Assembly (NCBI RefSeq): GCF_964355755.1
Contig: NC_092670.1
Span: forward strand, 20,955,201 to 21,019,200
Source: Antedon mediterranea
Taxonomy: Eukaryota > Echinodermata > Crinoidea > Comatulida > Antedonidae
Length of the DNA: 64,000 nt
Reading direction: 5' to 3'
The translations under genes and the position numbers were made by a program. Under the pieces are notes generated by a model. The model searched no databases and was not told the DNA's origin. It was given only the letters and a program-made list of their open reading frames with translations. Positions 21,527-31,965 of this stretch are shown one piece after another (within the stretch, counting starts at the first letter, position 1; each line of letters starts with the position of its first letter).

Positions 21527-24500
21527 TTAAGCAACATTTTGCTCAACTTTTTCCATTTCTTCTAAGCTAGGCTTAGATTCCAGTGGCTCTGGAACAACTG
21601 TCTGGTCCTCAACAGGCTCACAGCTGATTGGCTCATCTGGAACCTGCTCTGTTTTGATTTGTTCCATTTCAATAGCATCAGATTCCTTTACCTCCCTGTT
21701 GCCATCTGTAGAAGACACTTCTCCATATTGATGAGGCTCTGATGCTGCTGTTTCCATTTCTTCTGTATTTTCTTCTTTAATTTCTGAAAACAAATTCAAT
21801 TAGTTTTTAAGTCACAGGGTCAGAAATCATCTGTTTTAGAAGAAAAAACTGTTGTGAAGATAAATTGTACATACTGTACAGGCCTTGTCTTTTAAAAATT
21901 ATAGGTGTGCTACAAATTGCACTCCTCAATACATTCAGGGGTGATGTAAGTGTTTAACAAATTTAAGTCATAAATCACACACCTTAAGGGCAGTTTAGGA
22001 GTGCCTTAGGCGAGTGATCGTACTCGCTCGCTTTAAAAGACAAGGCCTGTACATAGACACACAGGCACAACTGTAATAATGTCCATTCCAAAGGATGACA
22101 ATAAACTAATCTAATCCTGCCCATTCTACACTATTCATAATTCAATTTTCCTATACTTTTAATCAGAAACTCACTTTCTTGTTGCTCAGCTGAAGCTTCT
22201 TCCTTTTTCTCTCCATCTGACGGCTTCTTTTCTCTACTACGTTCTCTATCACGATCAGTTCTCTCACTGCTCTTTTTTCGTTCATGACTTTTTGAGCGAC
22301 GTCTATCTCTAGAGCGTGAACGCGAATATTTTCTGCTGCGAGAACCCGATCTTGATCTTCGCTTATCTCTGCTTCGTGAGCGCGACCGCCTTCTACGATC
22401 TCGACTACGACTCTTTCTGCGCCTAAAAGTAATAGATAATAAAAATATCATATCCAGTAATTTAGTTTAATTTAAAAGTACTGTATTTAGTATAATTTTT
22501 TTAATGTATAATACCTGTCCCTGTCTCTATCCCTGTCTCGGCTTTTGCTTCGACGTCTTCGGTCACGGCTCCTCGACCGTCTCCTGTCACGAGATCTACT
22601 CCTGCGACGACGATCCCTTGACCTAGATCGTGACCTTCTGTCTTTTCGCTCTTTCTCTTTTTTTTTCCGTCTTTCCTCTCTTTCTTTCTCACGTTCCTCT
22701 CTTTCTTTCTCACGTTCCTTTTCCCTTTCTTCTCGCCTTTTTTGACGTTCTTCTTTTTCTTTCTCCCTTTCCTTTTCACGTTCCTCACGTTCTTTTGCCC
22801 GTTTAGCTTCCAGCTCCTCTATTGGACGTCTTTGTTCTTTCTACAACACACAACATGATAAAGCATTATAAATCAAAAAGATTCATCTCATACCTTCAAA
22901 CAAATAATAAATGTATATGCAATACAGTGCTAAACAATACTAATAATTGATATTTATTAAATAATAATAATTGACATTACAATACCTTAATTTCATCAAT
23001 GGTGGCTTTAATCTTGGCATAACCCATGTGTTGTTTTCCCATCAAGTGTTCATCTACTCTTGACTTGGCATCTCCTATAATAAGGAAGGCCGCACACACC
23101 TGGCATACCTCCATCTGCTTCTCTTGTGAAGCTATAGACTCGACAGACTGAAATTGCAAGGGAATTGATATTACAATACTAAGACTCAGCACACCCAATA
23201 TTTATAAAAAAAAATTAACAATTTAAATTAACAAATACATTACAAAATAATGTATTGCCATTCTAGGTGTGGAAGAGAGAACTTATTAATTCAAGTCAGT
23301 TTATTTATTCAAATATCAATAGTATATAAGAAATGAATAAATATAAAAAAGGACTAATAATGCATTAACTATCAGTCAGACGGTAACATGATATAACAAC
23401 AAGTAGTGATGATTTTGGCATCGGAAAAACCCAGGCACAGTAGCAAAGTCAGGATTTAAAATCAGGACTGAACTCTGCAAACATTTTAACAACTAAGTTG
23501 AAGTTTCACTAAATTAATCAATTAATACTCCAAATACACATCAATCATTGGACCATTTAAAAAAGTCACCCATTGTTTTTGTCACCCATTGTTTTTGTCA
23601 CCCATTCTTAGTTCCATTTGTTGTCACATAGTGTATATGACATTACCGCGAAAGTGGTAAATCGCAAGCAATTATGTACAGTACGCGAAAATAATGGCAT
23701 ATACAGTATTCTTTGTCACCCATCCTGTGCAGTAATAACACACTTACTACTCTTAGCTGTTCTCTCTCATCTTTCAGTTGGTCCACTAATTTCATAGTGC
23801 CCTCTGCTTCCTCTACTTTACCATCGCATCCCAACTGCTCCACTTGTTCCAGTAAGTTGTTAATCTTCTCAGTCAAAAACTTTATCTTCTCTTCATTTTT
23901 ATTCTTTAATGGTGTGTGAAGCTGTCAATCAAATGAGTAAAATAAATGTCATTCTTTAATTATACAGTAAAACCTCTATTAAGGGGACATATTTAATAGC
24001 TACCAAAGTTCCCCCTGAATACATGTTTGTTGTAGTGTTACAGAACTGGTAAACTTCAATCAAAATACATACTGAATTTGATGTGTTGTTCAGAGCCAGT
24101 CTAGAGTGCCCTCTACGGATGCGTCGTTCAACGTCTTGCATGACCTGTTCTAGGCAACTCAGAAACGCATCCTCGTATCCCATTTTTTTAAACCTGGAAC
24201 TCTCACGATATCTATATAAAGAAAATAAGTGCCTATTATTATTATAAGGTATATTTGATTGCTTTGGAATTTGGAGTTAGTTTTAAAGCTATCACAACAA
24301 TTAGTTTGGGAGCATAAATATAATAATTTTTTGATATTTTCTTTGTTTGAACTAAGATAAAGTAAAACTAAATTTCTGGATTTTTGCATTACATGATTGT
24401 GTAAGATTTAATTGAGTAAACAAATAAAATACTTACGCTTTCCGCAATTCCTCATCATGAAGCTTAGTACATGGTCCTGCAAAAAAACATAAATAATTAT

Positions 24501-26320
24501 TAGGAACAATGCAAACCTATAATATATTTCTTTATTTTGTATCTTAGTTTTAACTTTTATTTAAGCAATAATAATATTTATTTATTAAAGGCCTCGAACC
24601 TTATTATGTCAGGTCAGGGCGAATAAAAAGTACTGTATAATAATATTAATAATTATGGTTTGTGATTTATCTAAATATCTTTAAATTAATGAACATTAAA
24701 ATTACAAAAAAGCTTGAATTATTTATTTGGAATAAAAATAATAATACTTTACCAAGATCTGATCGTGTGTTAATGAAAAGTTCATGAGGACAATACTGTA
24801 CTAAAAAATGTTTACACACCTGAAAAAAAAGTTATTCCAATTAAATACACAGTAACTAGGCCTAAATCACTAAATTGACATGATTAAGCCTAAATCAGTA
24901 TTGTGGCTATTTTATTGCTCAATTAAGTGTATTTGTATTGTATATATAATTAAATATAGGGCCTGGCCCTAGGCTAGGCCTAGTAGGCTAGCATAGTGAT
25001 ATTTTAAACGCGCAATTTGAACGTGAATTTTCTTGCGCACTTCCACAGTATATATGTCCAAAGGAGGCGCTACTGCAGTTTCGCACCACACTGTTATATC
25101 TTCGATTTCTCACCTAAACTTTCCTTTTTCACACTCACAACATAATATTATGTAACATGTTTATACGATTAAACCACTTACGAAGTAATTTTTTTTAAAT
25201 AACAATAGTTTTCAAAACATTTTAAACGATATTGAACTCAGTGTCAACACACTGCGAAATGTTCGCCATCTTATATTTAACAATTAATTGCCAGAATGTA
25301 TGCTTCATTTTGCCCAAAATTATTAGAAACTATAAAGGGTAGATTATAAAATCCGATTAAACATGTATTTACTTTTGAAATAGAAACCCGAATAGAAATG
25401 TTTTCAGCTGGCGTAATAGGCCTAGGCCCTAGATGTTAAATTAATATTTCATTATTATTATTCATATTAATAGGGCCTATCAAAGAAAATTATCTTGGTC
25501 ACTAATCAATACATTCACTAAAACATAAACAAATCATTTTCTATTTTTAATACAGTATATTAACAATAATTATTTGCTATGACGACGATTTTAGATATGA
25601 GTTTTACATATTGAAATTGAAATATGGTTAATGTTTTTTAAAACTGTGAATTGTTAAAAAAAAATTTAAATGTTATATGTACGGACTCATATCGTCGCCC
25701 TTTTGATATGTACAGCAGGTTCTTTATAAAACCACACTGCAGTTTTAAAATAAAAACCGAAAAATAAAACATACATTGATTTCTGGCAATTTTCTGATTC
25801 TAAAATGGCCACAGTTCGATCGAAGTATTTGCATTTTTTATTGTGATAAATGTAATTTAACGGTGGCTAAATCATGGATGGGAACATGTTACATAATAGC
25901 CCAAAATTGTATGATGTGAGTGTGAGAAAAAATGTAGGTGAGAAATCGAAGATATAACAGTGTGGTGCGAAACTGCAGTAGCGCCTCCAAACAAAGGCTA
26001 TGTATTTTGTATGTAGGCCTAGACTAGCCTCTGACTATACTATTACTAGCCTAGGCTAGGTTAGTAGAGAGTCTCTAGGCCTACTAGGCCTCACAGGCTC
26101 AGTCTCTCAGTGTGACTTGGTTTTGGATTGAGGTAGCAAAAACAAACGGGGTTTATAAGCTTAAAATACTACTTATCTTGAATTAAAGACACAGTATACG
26201 AACAAATAAATTACTTACATCTTCACTATCCCATCGTATATTTCTATTTGCGTCATCTGGGCGAAGATTTCGATTTCTGCCCATAAGCTCATCAAGCAAA
26301 GCAGCAGCGGCGTGCGCCAT
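21527..26320 (-). CDS. LUC7L3: LUC7-like protein 3, U1 snRNP-associated SR splicing factor (504 aa, 9 exons)
   Basis: Exons: 26320-26219, 24819-24753, 24476-24437, 24211-24073, 23921-23748, 23147-22986, 22840-22515, 22422-22175, 21783-21527. They join in phase to 505 codons including the stop. LUC7 proteins bind U1 snRNP and help choose 5' splice sites in the nucleus. The N terminus contains LLDELMGRNRNL, the family signature. Zinc finger 1 is CCCH (Cys36, Cys44, Cys59, His63) and zinc finger 2 is C2H2 (Cys189, Cys192, His208, His214, in the MEVCQVC...HLMGKQH region). Between them lie RRIRRGH and a long helix. Residues about 229-420 form a Glu/Arg/Lys-rich coil and an Arg-Ser domain; the tail is acidic. 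The vertebrate C-terminal extension is absent. A consensus donor (AAG|GTGAGT) follows the stop by three bases, implying a 3'-UTR intron. Intron 1 contains a transposon. It is head-to-head with ANKRD40. Confidence 0.93.
25063..25988. mobile_element. 926-bp DNA transposon in LUC7L3 intron 1
   Basis: About 115 bases at each end are near-perfect inverted repeats, starting GGAGGCGCTACTGCAGTTTC and continuing through CACCACACTG, CTTCGATTTCTCACC and the TATGTAACATG block. The interior is AT-rich and has no open frame of note. It is therefore a non-autonomous element. The target duplication is unclear, since AAA runs flank both ends. Confidence 0.8.
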
Positions 26321-26879
26321 TTTTATTTGTCTTTACACAAAAAGGCTTTTTTTTTCGGGGGGAAGAAACTATAGAGGGCGCCGTGTGATTATTTTTCTTG
26401 CTGCTCTAAAAACTTCTGGAAAAAAACCATTTCAGGAAAAAAAACATTGCACTCTAATTGCTTCTGTAGTTTTTAATATTAGCTTCTACGATTATATAGA
26501 AAACTACCAGAGGGCCTATTTATTTTAGTATGCATATTTTCAATTTTTAACATTAAATAGTGTGAAATGCTATGAATACGAGGTTAGAGCCAGGCCTCCT
26601 AGCCTAGGCACCTACCTACACAATTACATCAGGGCACAGGCTGACCCTGCATGCTGTGTGTGGTGTACTGCACCAATAATGGACATCTGGGTCTATGTGT
26701 CTCTAACCTTTTGCCAAAACGCATCTCTCTTCCCTTCCTTAAGATGATATAGGCCTAATGCTACCTATGTTGCAATAATCTGCAGAATTTTCTAAAAATA
26801 TATTTATTAACACAAGTCACAATGTATTTTTTATTGTATTTTCAGGATTTTTTACTATTATTAAGTTTAACCTCTTTAA
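26321..26879. promoter_or_regulatory. Shared LUC7L3/ANKRD40 bidirectional promoter region
   Basis: The two start codons are 559 bases apart and diverge, so both promoters must lie in this gap or in close upstream exons. A splice acceptor (TTTTCAG, ending 26845) precedes the ANKRD40 ATG by 34 bases, so ANKRD40 probably has a non-coding first exon within the gap. The sequence next to the LUC7L3 start holds a G-rich patch and GAGGGCGCCG (about 26375). No TATA box is evident. Confidence 0.55.
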
Positions 26880-29271
26880 ATGGAAAAAAGGCAACAATTA
26901 CTTTTAGAAGAGAGGCTCAGAGAAGCTGCTTCACTCGGTGACAATGATGAAATAGTAAAGTTATTAAATTTAGGCGTTGAGATCAACAGCAGGAATCAAG
27001 TCAACGGGTGGTAAGTCATACAGACGGTCATCATACCATAGAGATATTATAGTGAACTATAATATCTCTATGGTCATACTAAACACCACATAACACTACT
27101 ACTAGTAATACATGCGCCTACTTCACTCCTAAATATAACTTAAGCTAGCCCTCTAAAATAATCTCTTCTAGAAAAATAATGTGCTGTTTAGTAAGACCGA
27201 TCATACACTCTACATACAGTGGCAGATCAAGGATTCTGAAATAGGGAGGGCCAGGGCCTACAAATGGTGAAATAAATTAAATGAGTTTAGTTTGATTTTC
27301 TATCTTTTGCATTACAATTTCCAAAATTTAGGGGGCCTGGGCTGGCTGAGCCTTCCGTTGAATCCCTGACATGCTGGTATATATTTTTAGGTGTCTTTTT
27401 ATGCCAAAAATTAATATATTTTTTTTTTTATTAGGTCGCCGCTGCATTGGGCATGCAAGAGGGGTCAAGTAAAATCAGTTGGCATACTGCTGGAGAGAGA
27501 TGCAGATAAAACAATAGAAACTAATAGTGGAGAAACACCAGATCAGCTAACAACCAAAACAGAAATACACCAAATGTTAGGAGGTAAGGACAATAGTATA
27601 CTGCAGTAGGACTGTGGTTGCTGCAGTGATTTTACTACAGCTTCCTACTGCAAATCTTGTTTGTGGCACCAAATTGCAGAAGCCAAATTAGACCATAAAG
27701 CCTATTTTCGACTAGTCAAACATGTGTATTCATGTTTCCATCTTCCAAATCTTATATATGCATGCGTATAAGCTGACGCTTTCAGTGCGCGTGAACAAAT
27801 TTGCCTAGTGGAAAATCGGCTTAAAAGAGTTCTGGTATGCTTTGTCAATACGGAAACAATAGAACATTAAATTAATTTTTTTTATTATATTTATTAGTTT
27901 CTTCTGTCAATTTAATTTAACCTACTAAAAATTTTAATGGCTTTATATAATTACAGGTTTCATCTCTAACTAATTAAATCATTGATTTCTGTATACTGTA
28001 CTAGATAGTTTATCAAAGACATAACAAATTTGAAATTATCAAAAACTGATCGTGCACTTTTAATGACCTTCATAATGCAAAACATTATTACTGTACTTTT
28101 CTTGCTCACGATAATCAAATTACTCTCCATTAAAAATTTAGCTTTAAAAGATATGCTGAACCATTGCTCCAAGGTTTAATTATCTGTTTTATGTTGTTAT
28201 GCCTTTACGAGCACCACCAGGCAACGTTTTGAGTTGTGTCTGTAAACTAGATGATTCCAGCTCAAGTGTTATACGTATGAAATGCCATGTGCCAAAACTT
28301 TTTATCAATATTAAGTCGAATTGCCATCTAAAACCTAGACTACCTGAATCAGTAATGATATTATCAGGGAGTTGCAACTCCCTGCTGGATATTATATAAT
28401 AATAAATGTTCATTTTATGATGTTTAGTGAATATTATATTTGTTTACAGTAACACCAGAATCCATAGCATCACCTACAACTTTACCAATCACCCCAAACT
28501 ATTTACAACACTCTATAGCAACGTATACCACGTACAATGGTGGTGAACAAAGGTCAGAGGTCAACCCACCAAGTCATCCATCGAAACCAATAGCAACAAC
28601 AAACAATGATGGTGAGATTTGTACCATTTAATTGTGGGTTATTATAACAGTCACCAGATATCCTAAATTGAAAAAAATGGAAACTTTACAAATGCATAGC
28701 CAACCCATAGAGGGTGCTACACCATTTGTAAATGACATCCAAACGTAGAAGGTGCTATAAAAATTCTCTAGCATCAGCATCTGTTGTATACAAAAAGTAT
28801 GCCATTTCTAGGCACTTAATAATTGTGGAAGATACGTCAATAACAAATTTTTCGGAAAGAAATTGCACATTTAGGGACAGATCACTTGAAATATTATTGG
28901 AAGACTTTTTAGGATTGAACCAAGAATTATTTATTTTTAATCCAATCATAAATATTAATAATACTATTTCTTTTTTTAAACCAGAACTTGTATTAAAAGT
29001 GCGTGTGGCCAGTGCACTTGAGAGCGACTTTATCGAAGTAGAACTAGATCTAGCAAATCTAACGTTCCAAAACTTGATAGAAGTTTGTTGCCGAGAGCTT
29101 TACATTAAACCGGAACTTTTGGTAAAGGTTCGAAAACTACCAAATACAATTGTGCGGAAAGACAAAGATGTCCAACGATTTCACGACTTCCAGGAACTCG
29201 AGTTTGTCTTACGAAAAACAACGGTGGACAATCATGCTGTCCCGTTCCAAAATCAAAGTATTTATTATTGA
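26880..29271 (+). CDS. ANKRD40: Ankyrin repeat domain protein 40 (242 aa, 4 exons)
   Basis: Exons: 26880-27010, 27435-27583, 28450-28611, 28985-29271, joining in phase to 243 codons. The N terminus (ERLREAASLGDNDEI, then VNGWSPLHWACKRGQVKSV and LLERDADKT) forms about two ankyrin repeats. A Thr/Pro/Asn-rich linker is encoded by exon 3. The C-terminal domain, from residue 148, starts ELVLKVRV and contains VRKLPNTIVRKDKDVQR followed by DFQELEFVL, matching the conserved C-terminal domain of vertebrate ANKRD40. Vertebrate ANKRD40 is longer (about 370 aa in human), mainly in the Pro-rich linker, so a linker exon may have been missed or never existed. The molecular function is not well established; ankyrin repeats mediate protein binding. 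Exon 4 is the frame after the CCAG acceptor ending 28984; open sequence before it is intronic. Confidence 0.9.
27035..27074. repeat. Perfect 18-bp inverted repeat with 4-base loop
   Basis: Arms ACCATAGAGATATTATAG (27035-27052) and the exact complement (27057-27074) enclose TGAA, inside intron 1 of ANKRD40. A related but imperfect hairpin with the same TATAGTGA and CTATAATATCTATGGT words lies at about 38150-38210. The loop is too short for a typical pre-miRNA, so a tiny palindromic transposon remnant is more likely. Confidence 0.85.
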
Positions 29272-29332
29272 TAATCTGATTACCGCAATGCTGCAGTTAT
29301 CAATTACTGCAGTAATGTAATTGGATTATTAG

Positions 29333-29338
29333 AATAAA
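29333..29338 (+). terminator. Poly(A) signal of ANKRD40
   Basis: AATAAA lies 62 bases past the stop codon. Confidence 0.5.
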
Positions 29339-29621
29339 ATGATACATGTGATTGTTTGGAAGTGGGCATACACAAACCAAAATGTAAATAAAAAAAGATG
29401 CATGTTGAACTACCACTATTTATTATAGTATTACAAAGTAGGAATACATTTTAATCAGGTAATTGTGATAGCTTTAAGAGCTGTGATTGGTATTTTTTAC
29501 AAACGTTAGTTTTTATGGTGTTTTCAATTAATAGGAATTCTAGATACTACATAATAGTAGAACTGAATGTATTTAAAAGTCTGTGTCTACACCAGGGAGT
29601 TGTAATTAATTACAACTCTTT

Positions 29622-29720
29622 GGTCTACACTATCAAACTAGTTTGACAAAAAAAATTGTTCATATCATCGTGTCCATATTGGCACATCAAAGTTTGTTGT
29701 CACAAAGTAGTGTAGACATA
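29622..29720. mobile_element. CTACACTATCAAACTAG MITE, copy 1
   Basis: The ends GTCTACACTATCAAACTAG and GTAGTGTAGAC are part of an inverted repeat. Inside are the diagnostic words GTCCATATTGGCACATCA and TTGTTGTCACA. A second, smaller inverted pair (GTTGTAATTAATTACAAC) lies just upstream. Four other copies are in this window. Confidence 0.65.
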
Positions 29721-30729
29721 ACTTAAGGTGAGGGGTTTTAGCTTGATGCTTGGCTACTACTCGGCCCCTGGTTCAAATCCTGTAAGATACTAGTATTTTT
29801 TTCAAATACAAAAACATGTGTACCAGTTAATGTAGAGCGTAGTGATAAAATTCACTAACAAATCATTTTCGACAAAATCCTTGAAAATGAATAATGAATG
29901 ACCACCAATATTATCATATTATAGACTGAATACAATAGATATTTCTTCAGTTCCACAATTCTGGGTTCGAATCTTGTGGTAATTAAAGGACTTTAGCTAT
30001 ACCAGACCTGGCTATACTAATTTGTATTTGTGATAATTTAAATAACATAAATTTAAATAGTTACTCTGAAAGGAACTGACCCTGGATCTTTCAATGATTG
30101 TCTTCATTTTTCAAGTAACCAATCAGTTACATGCATCATTATATATTGCTGCTGCATTTAATATATGCAAATGATGTTTGTTATTAATATTCATTGTATA
30201 TGAAACTGTCTGGATTGTAGAGTTGATTATGAATATTTATAGGGCGTTATGGTATTGATATGTAATGAGTGTAATTTCAATCAATATTACTTTTTATTTG
30301 GATAAAAATACATTTATTATCTTCCGAAAAATATTTGTTATATATTGGAAGAAATTTAGTCTATACAAACAATTGACTATACTGATAGATTTGAACCAGG
30401 GTTATTTACTGGGTATTTATTTTTTACATGTGACTCACCGGAAGAATAATTTTGAACGTACTAATTTAAATATTTTTTTCAACTGCACGATTGGCACAAA
30501 ATAGGCCTACGCAAGAATTCTTTGTATTGTATGCTTTTGTGAACATAGCGAATTCACTGTATTTTTTTAATGAATAAATACGAAATATTTAGGCATTTTA
30601 AAAAAGGCTAAGTAAGCCTATGGAGGCCTACACAATTATATTAGGCCTGCTAAAACAGTGACAATCAACACTTTTTGTTTAATATAATAATATATTATAC
30701 ATAAATTTAAAAGCGTTTTTTAAACGATA

Positions 30730-30935
30730 TTAAAGGCACAGTTGAACACAACTTTGTAAACAAACTGATTTCAAATATCATTTACCAGTATATAAAAAGG
30801 CGTCATTTTATATGAGAAAACATTTTTTTTGTTACGGAAGGTATTAACTTTATTAAAACTACAAAATAACCTATTCAAAAGTATGATTTAATTAATCTTC
30901 ATTTTTCCTGTATTTATGGGAAAATACATCTTTAA
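30730..30935. mobile_element. AGATGTATTGTCC-type MITE, decayed copy
   Basis: The right half shares AAAATAACCTATTCAAAA and the terminal block AAATACATCTTTAA with the copies at 40350-40690 and 46061-46320. The left end is poorly conserved, so its boundary is approximate. Confidence 0.4.
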
Positions 30936-31308
30936 AAATAGGCTATACGCTCTACATCGGTGATCGATTAAGCCCAAGCTGGCTGGCCTATATTTTCATT
31001 TTTATGCCCGAATTTGGTCACCTTGTTGCTAAACAAACAAAGAGTAAGATTTGTTGGAAATTCCCGCGTATAGCCCGGGAAATTTTAAGTTTATTTTTAA
31101 AAATTGTCTAATCAGTCATATCCGCGTGACAATGACAAATCATATTCATTATAGTCATTATACCAGACGGCTGTGTCGCTGACAGAATCATTAAGGTAAG
31201 CCTAAATCTAATCAATCTCGGTTGGGTTTTTCATTTTCATTTTCTCATCAAACCATCAGAGACTCTAGTGTTTTATATTTATTCCATTCATGACATGATC
31301 GGCTCATA

Positions 31309-31336
31309 GAGGTATAAAATTAGAATTTTATACCTC
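31309..31336. repeat. Short perfect hairpin
   Basis: GAGGTATAAAATT (31309-31321) and its exact complement (31324-31336) are separated by two bases. The same arm (GGAGGTATAAAATTA) occurs singly at the very start of the window, at about 12-26. Confidence 0.7.
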
Positions 31337-31965
31337 CATACCATGATCGGCTGACCGTTTTGTTTATGAGTTATAATAAGCATATAGTGACCATGTCTAT
31401 AGCAGATTGCTTCATCATATCACAGAGAGTTAGACCTACCACAATTGTAGTTATTATTCAACTCTGCGTTAAGTTTAAATGTAACCATTAGGCCTATTTG
31501 ATTAAAACATCCTAAGTAAAAGTCTAGAGTGGGTAGGCTTAGGCAGCTACATGCTTCTGAATCGGATTTTACAAAAGTCTATTTTTAACCCCGGAAAAAT
31601 CCCTCGATATTTAAAGAGACAATAACACGGTTATCAAATGTCACGTGATTAGGCCGTGCCTATCTTTGATCTACCGTATAAGATTCGCAATGAAATGGGG
31701 ACGTAGTGTTGATATTAATGTAGGCTAAATATAGGTATGATAATATGTATCAAAGGTCAACAACCAAACTGTTTGGAAATGGAGTAGGGAATTTTGTAAT
31801 ACTAAAATAGGCCTTTAGTTTATTTCACGAGGGTGTGGCCGGACATGTCACACTTTGTGAATTTCCATAAAGGCCTAACAAACCGTATTATTAATATTAG
31901 CTTACTGCTGCTAAAACTTGCTACATTTTTGTTAAACATTATAGGCGTTAAAAAAAAGCACGAAG

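Larger units (their letters stand above)
29339..31965. other. Intergenic with MITEs and 5' UTR of the cysteine-module receptor
   Basis: No coding gene is seen. A MITE lies at 29622-29720. B-box-like words (CTGGTTCAAATCC near 29767, GGGTTCGAATC near 29952) hint at decayed tRNA-derived SINEs. A hairpin, GAGGTATAAAATT/complement, sits at 31309-31336. A donor AAG|GTAAGC at 31195/31196 and an acceptor ATAG ending at 31944 could bound a 5'-UTR intron of the next gene, whose ATG is at 31966. Confidence 0.4.

Noticed and set aside
22501-22788. Lys/Arg-rich open frame in another frame of LUC7L3 exon 7
   Set aside because: It is a shadow of the Glu/Arg/Ser repeats. The in-phase frame continuing from exon 6 gives the LUC7L3 Arg-Ser domain.
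28732-28984. Open frame directly upstream of ANKRD40 exon 4, apparently extending the coding sequence
   Set aside because: The conserved domain starts right after a CCAG acceptor preceded by a T-run, in phase with exon 3. The upstream part resembles no ANKRD40 sequence and reads as intron.
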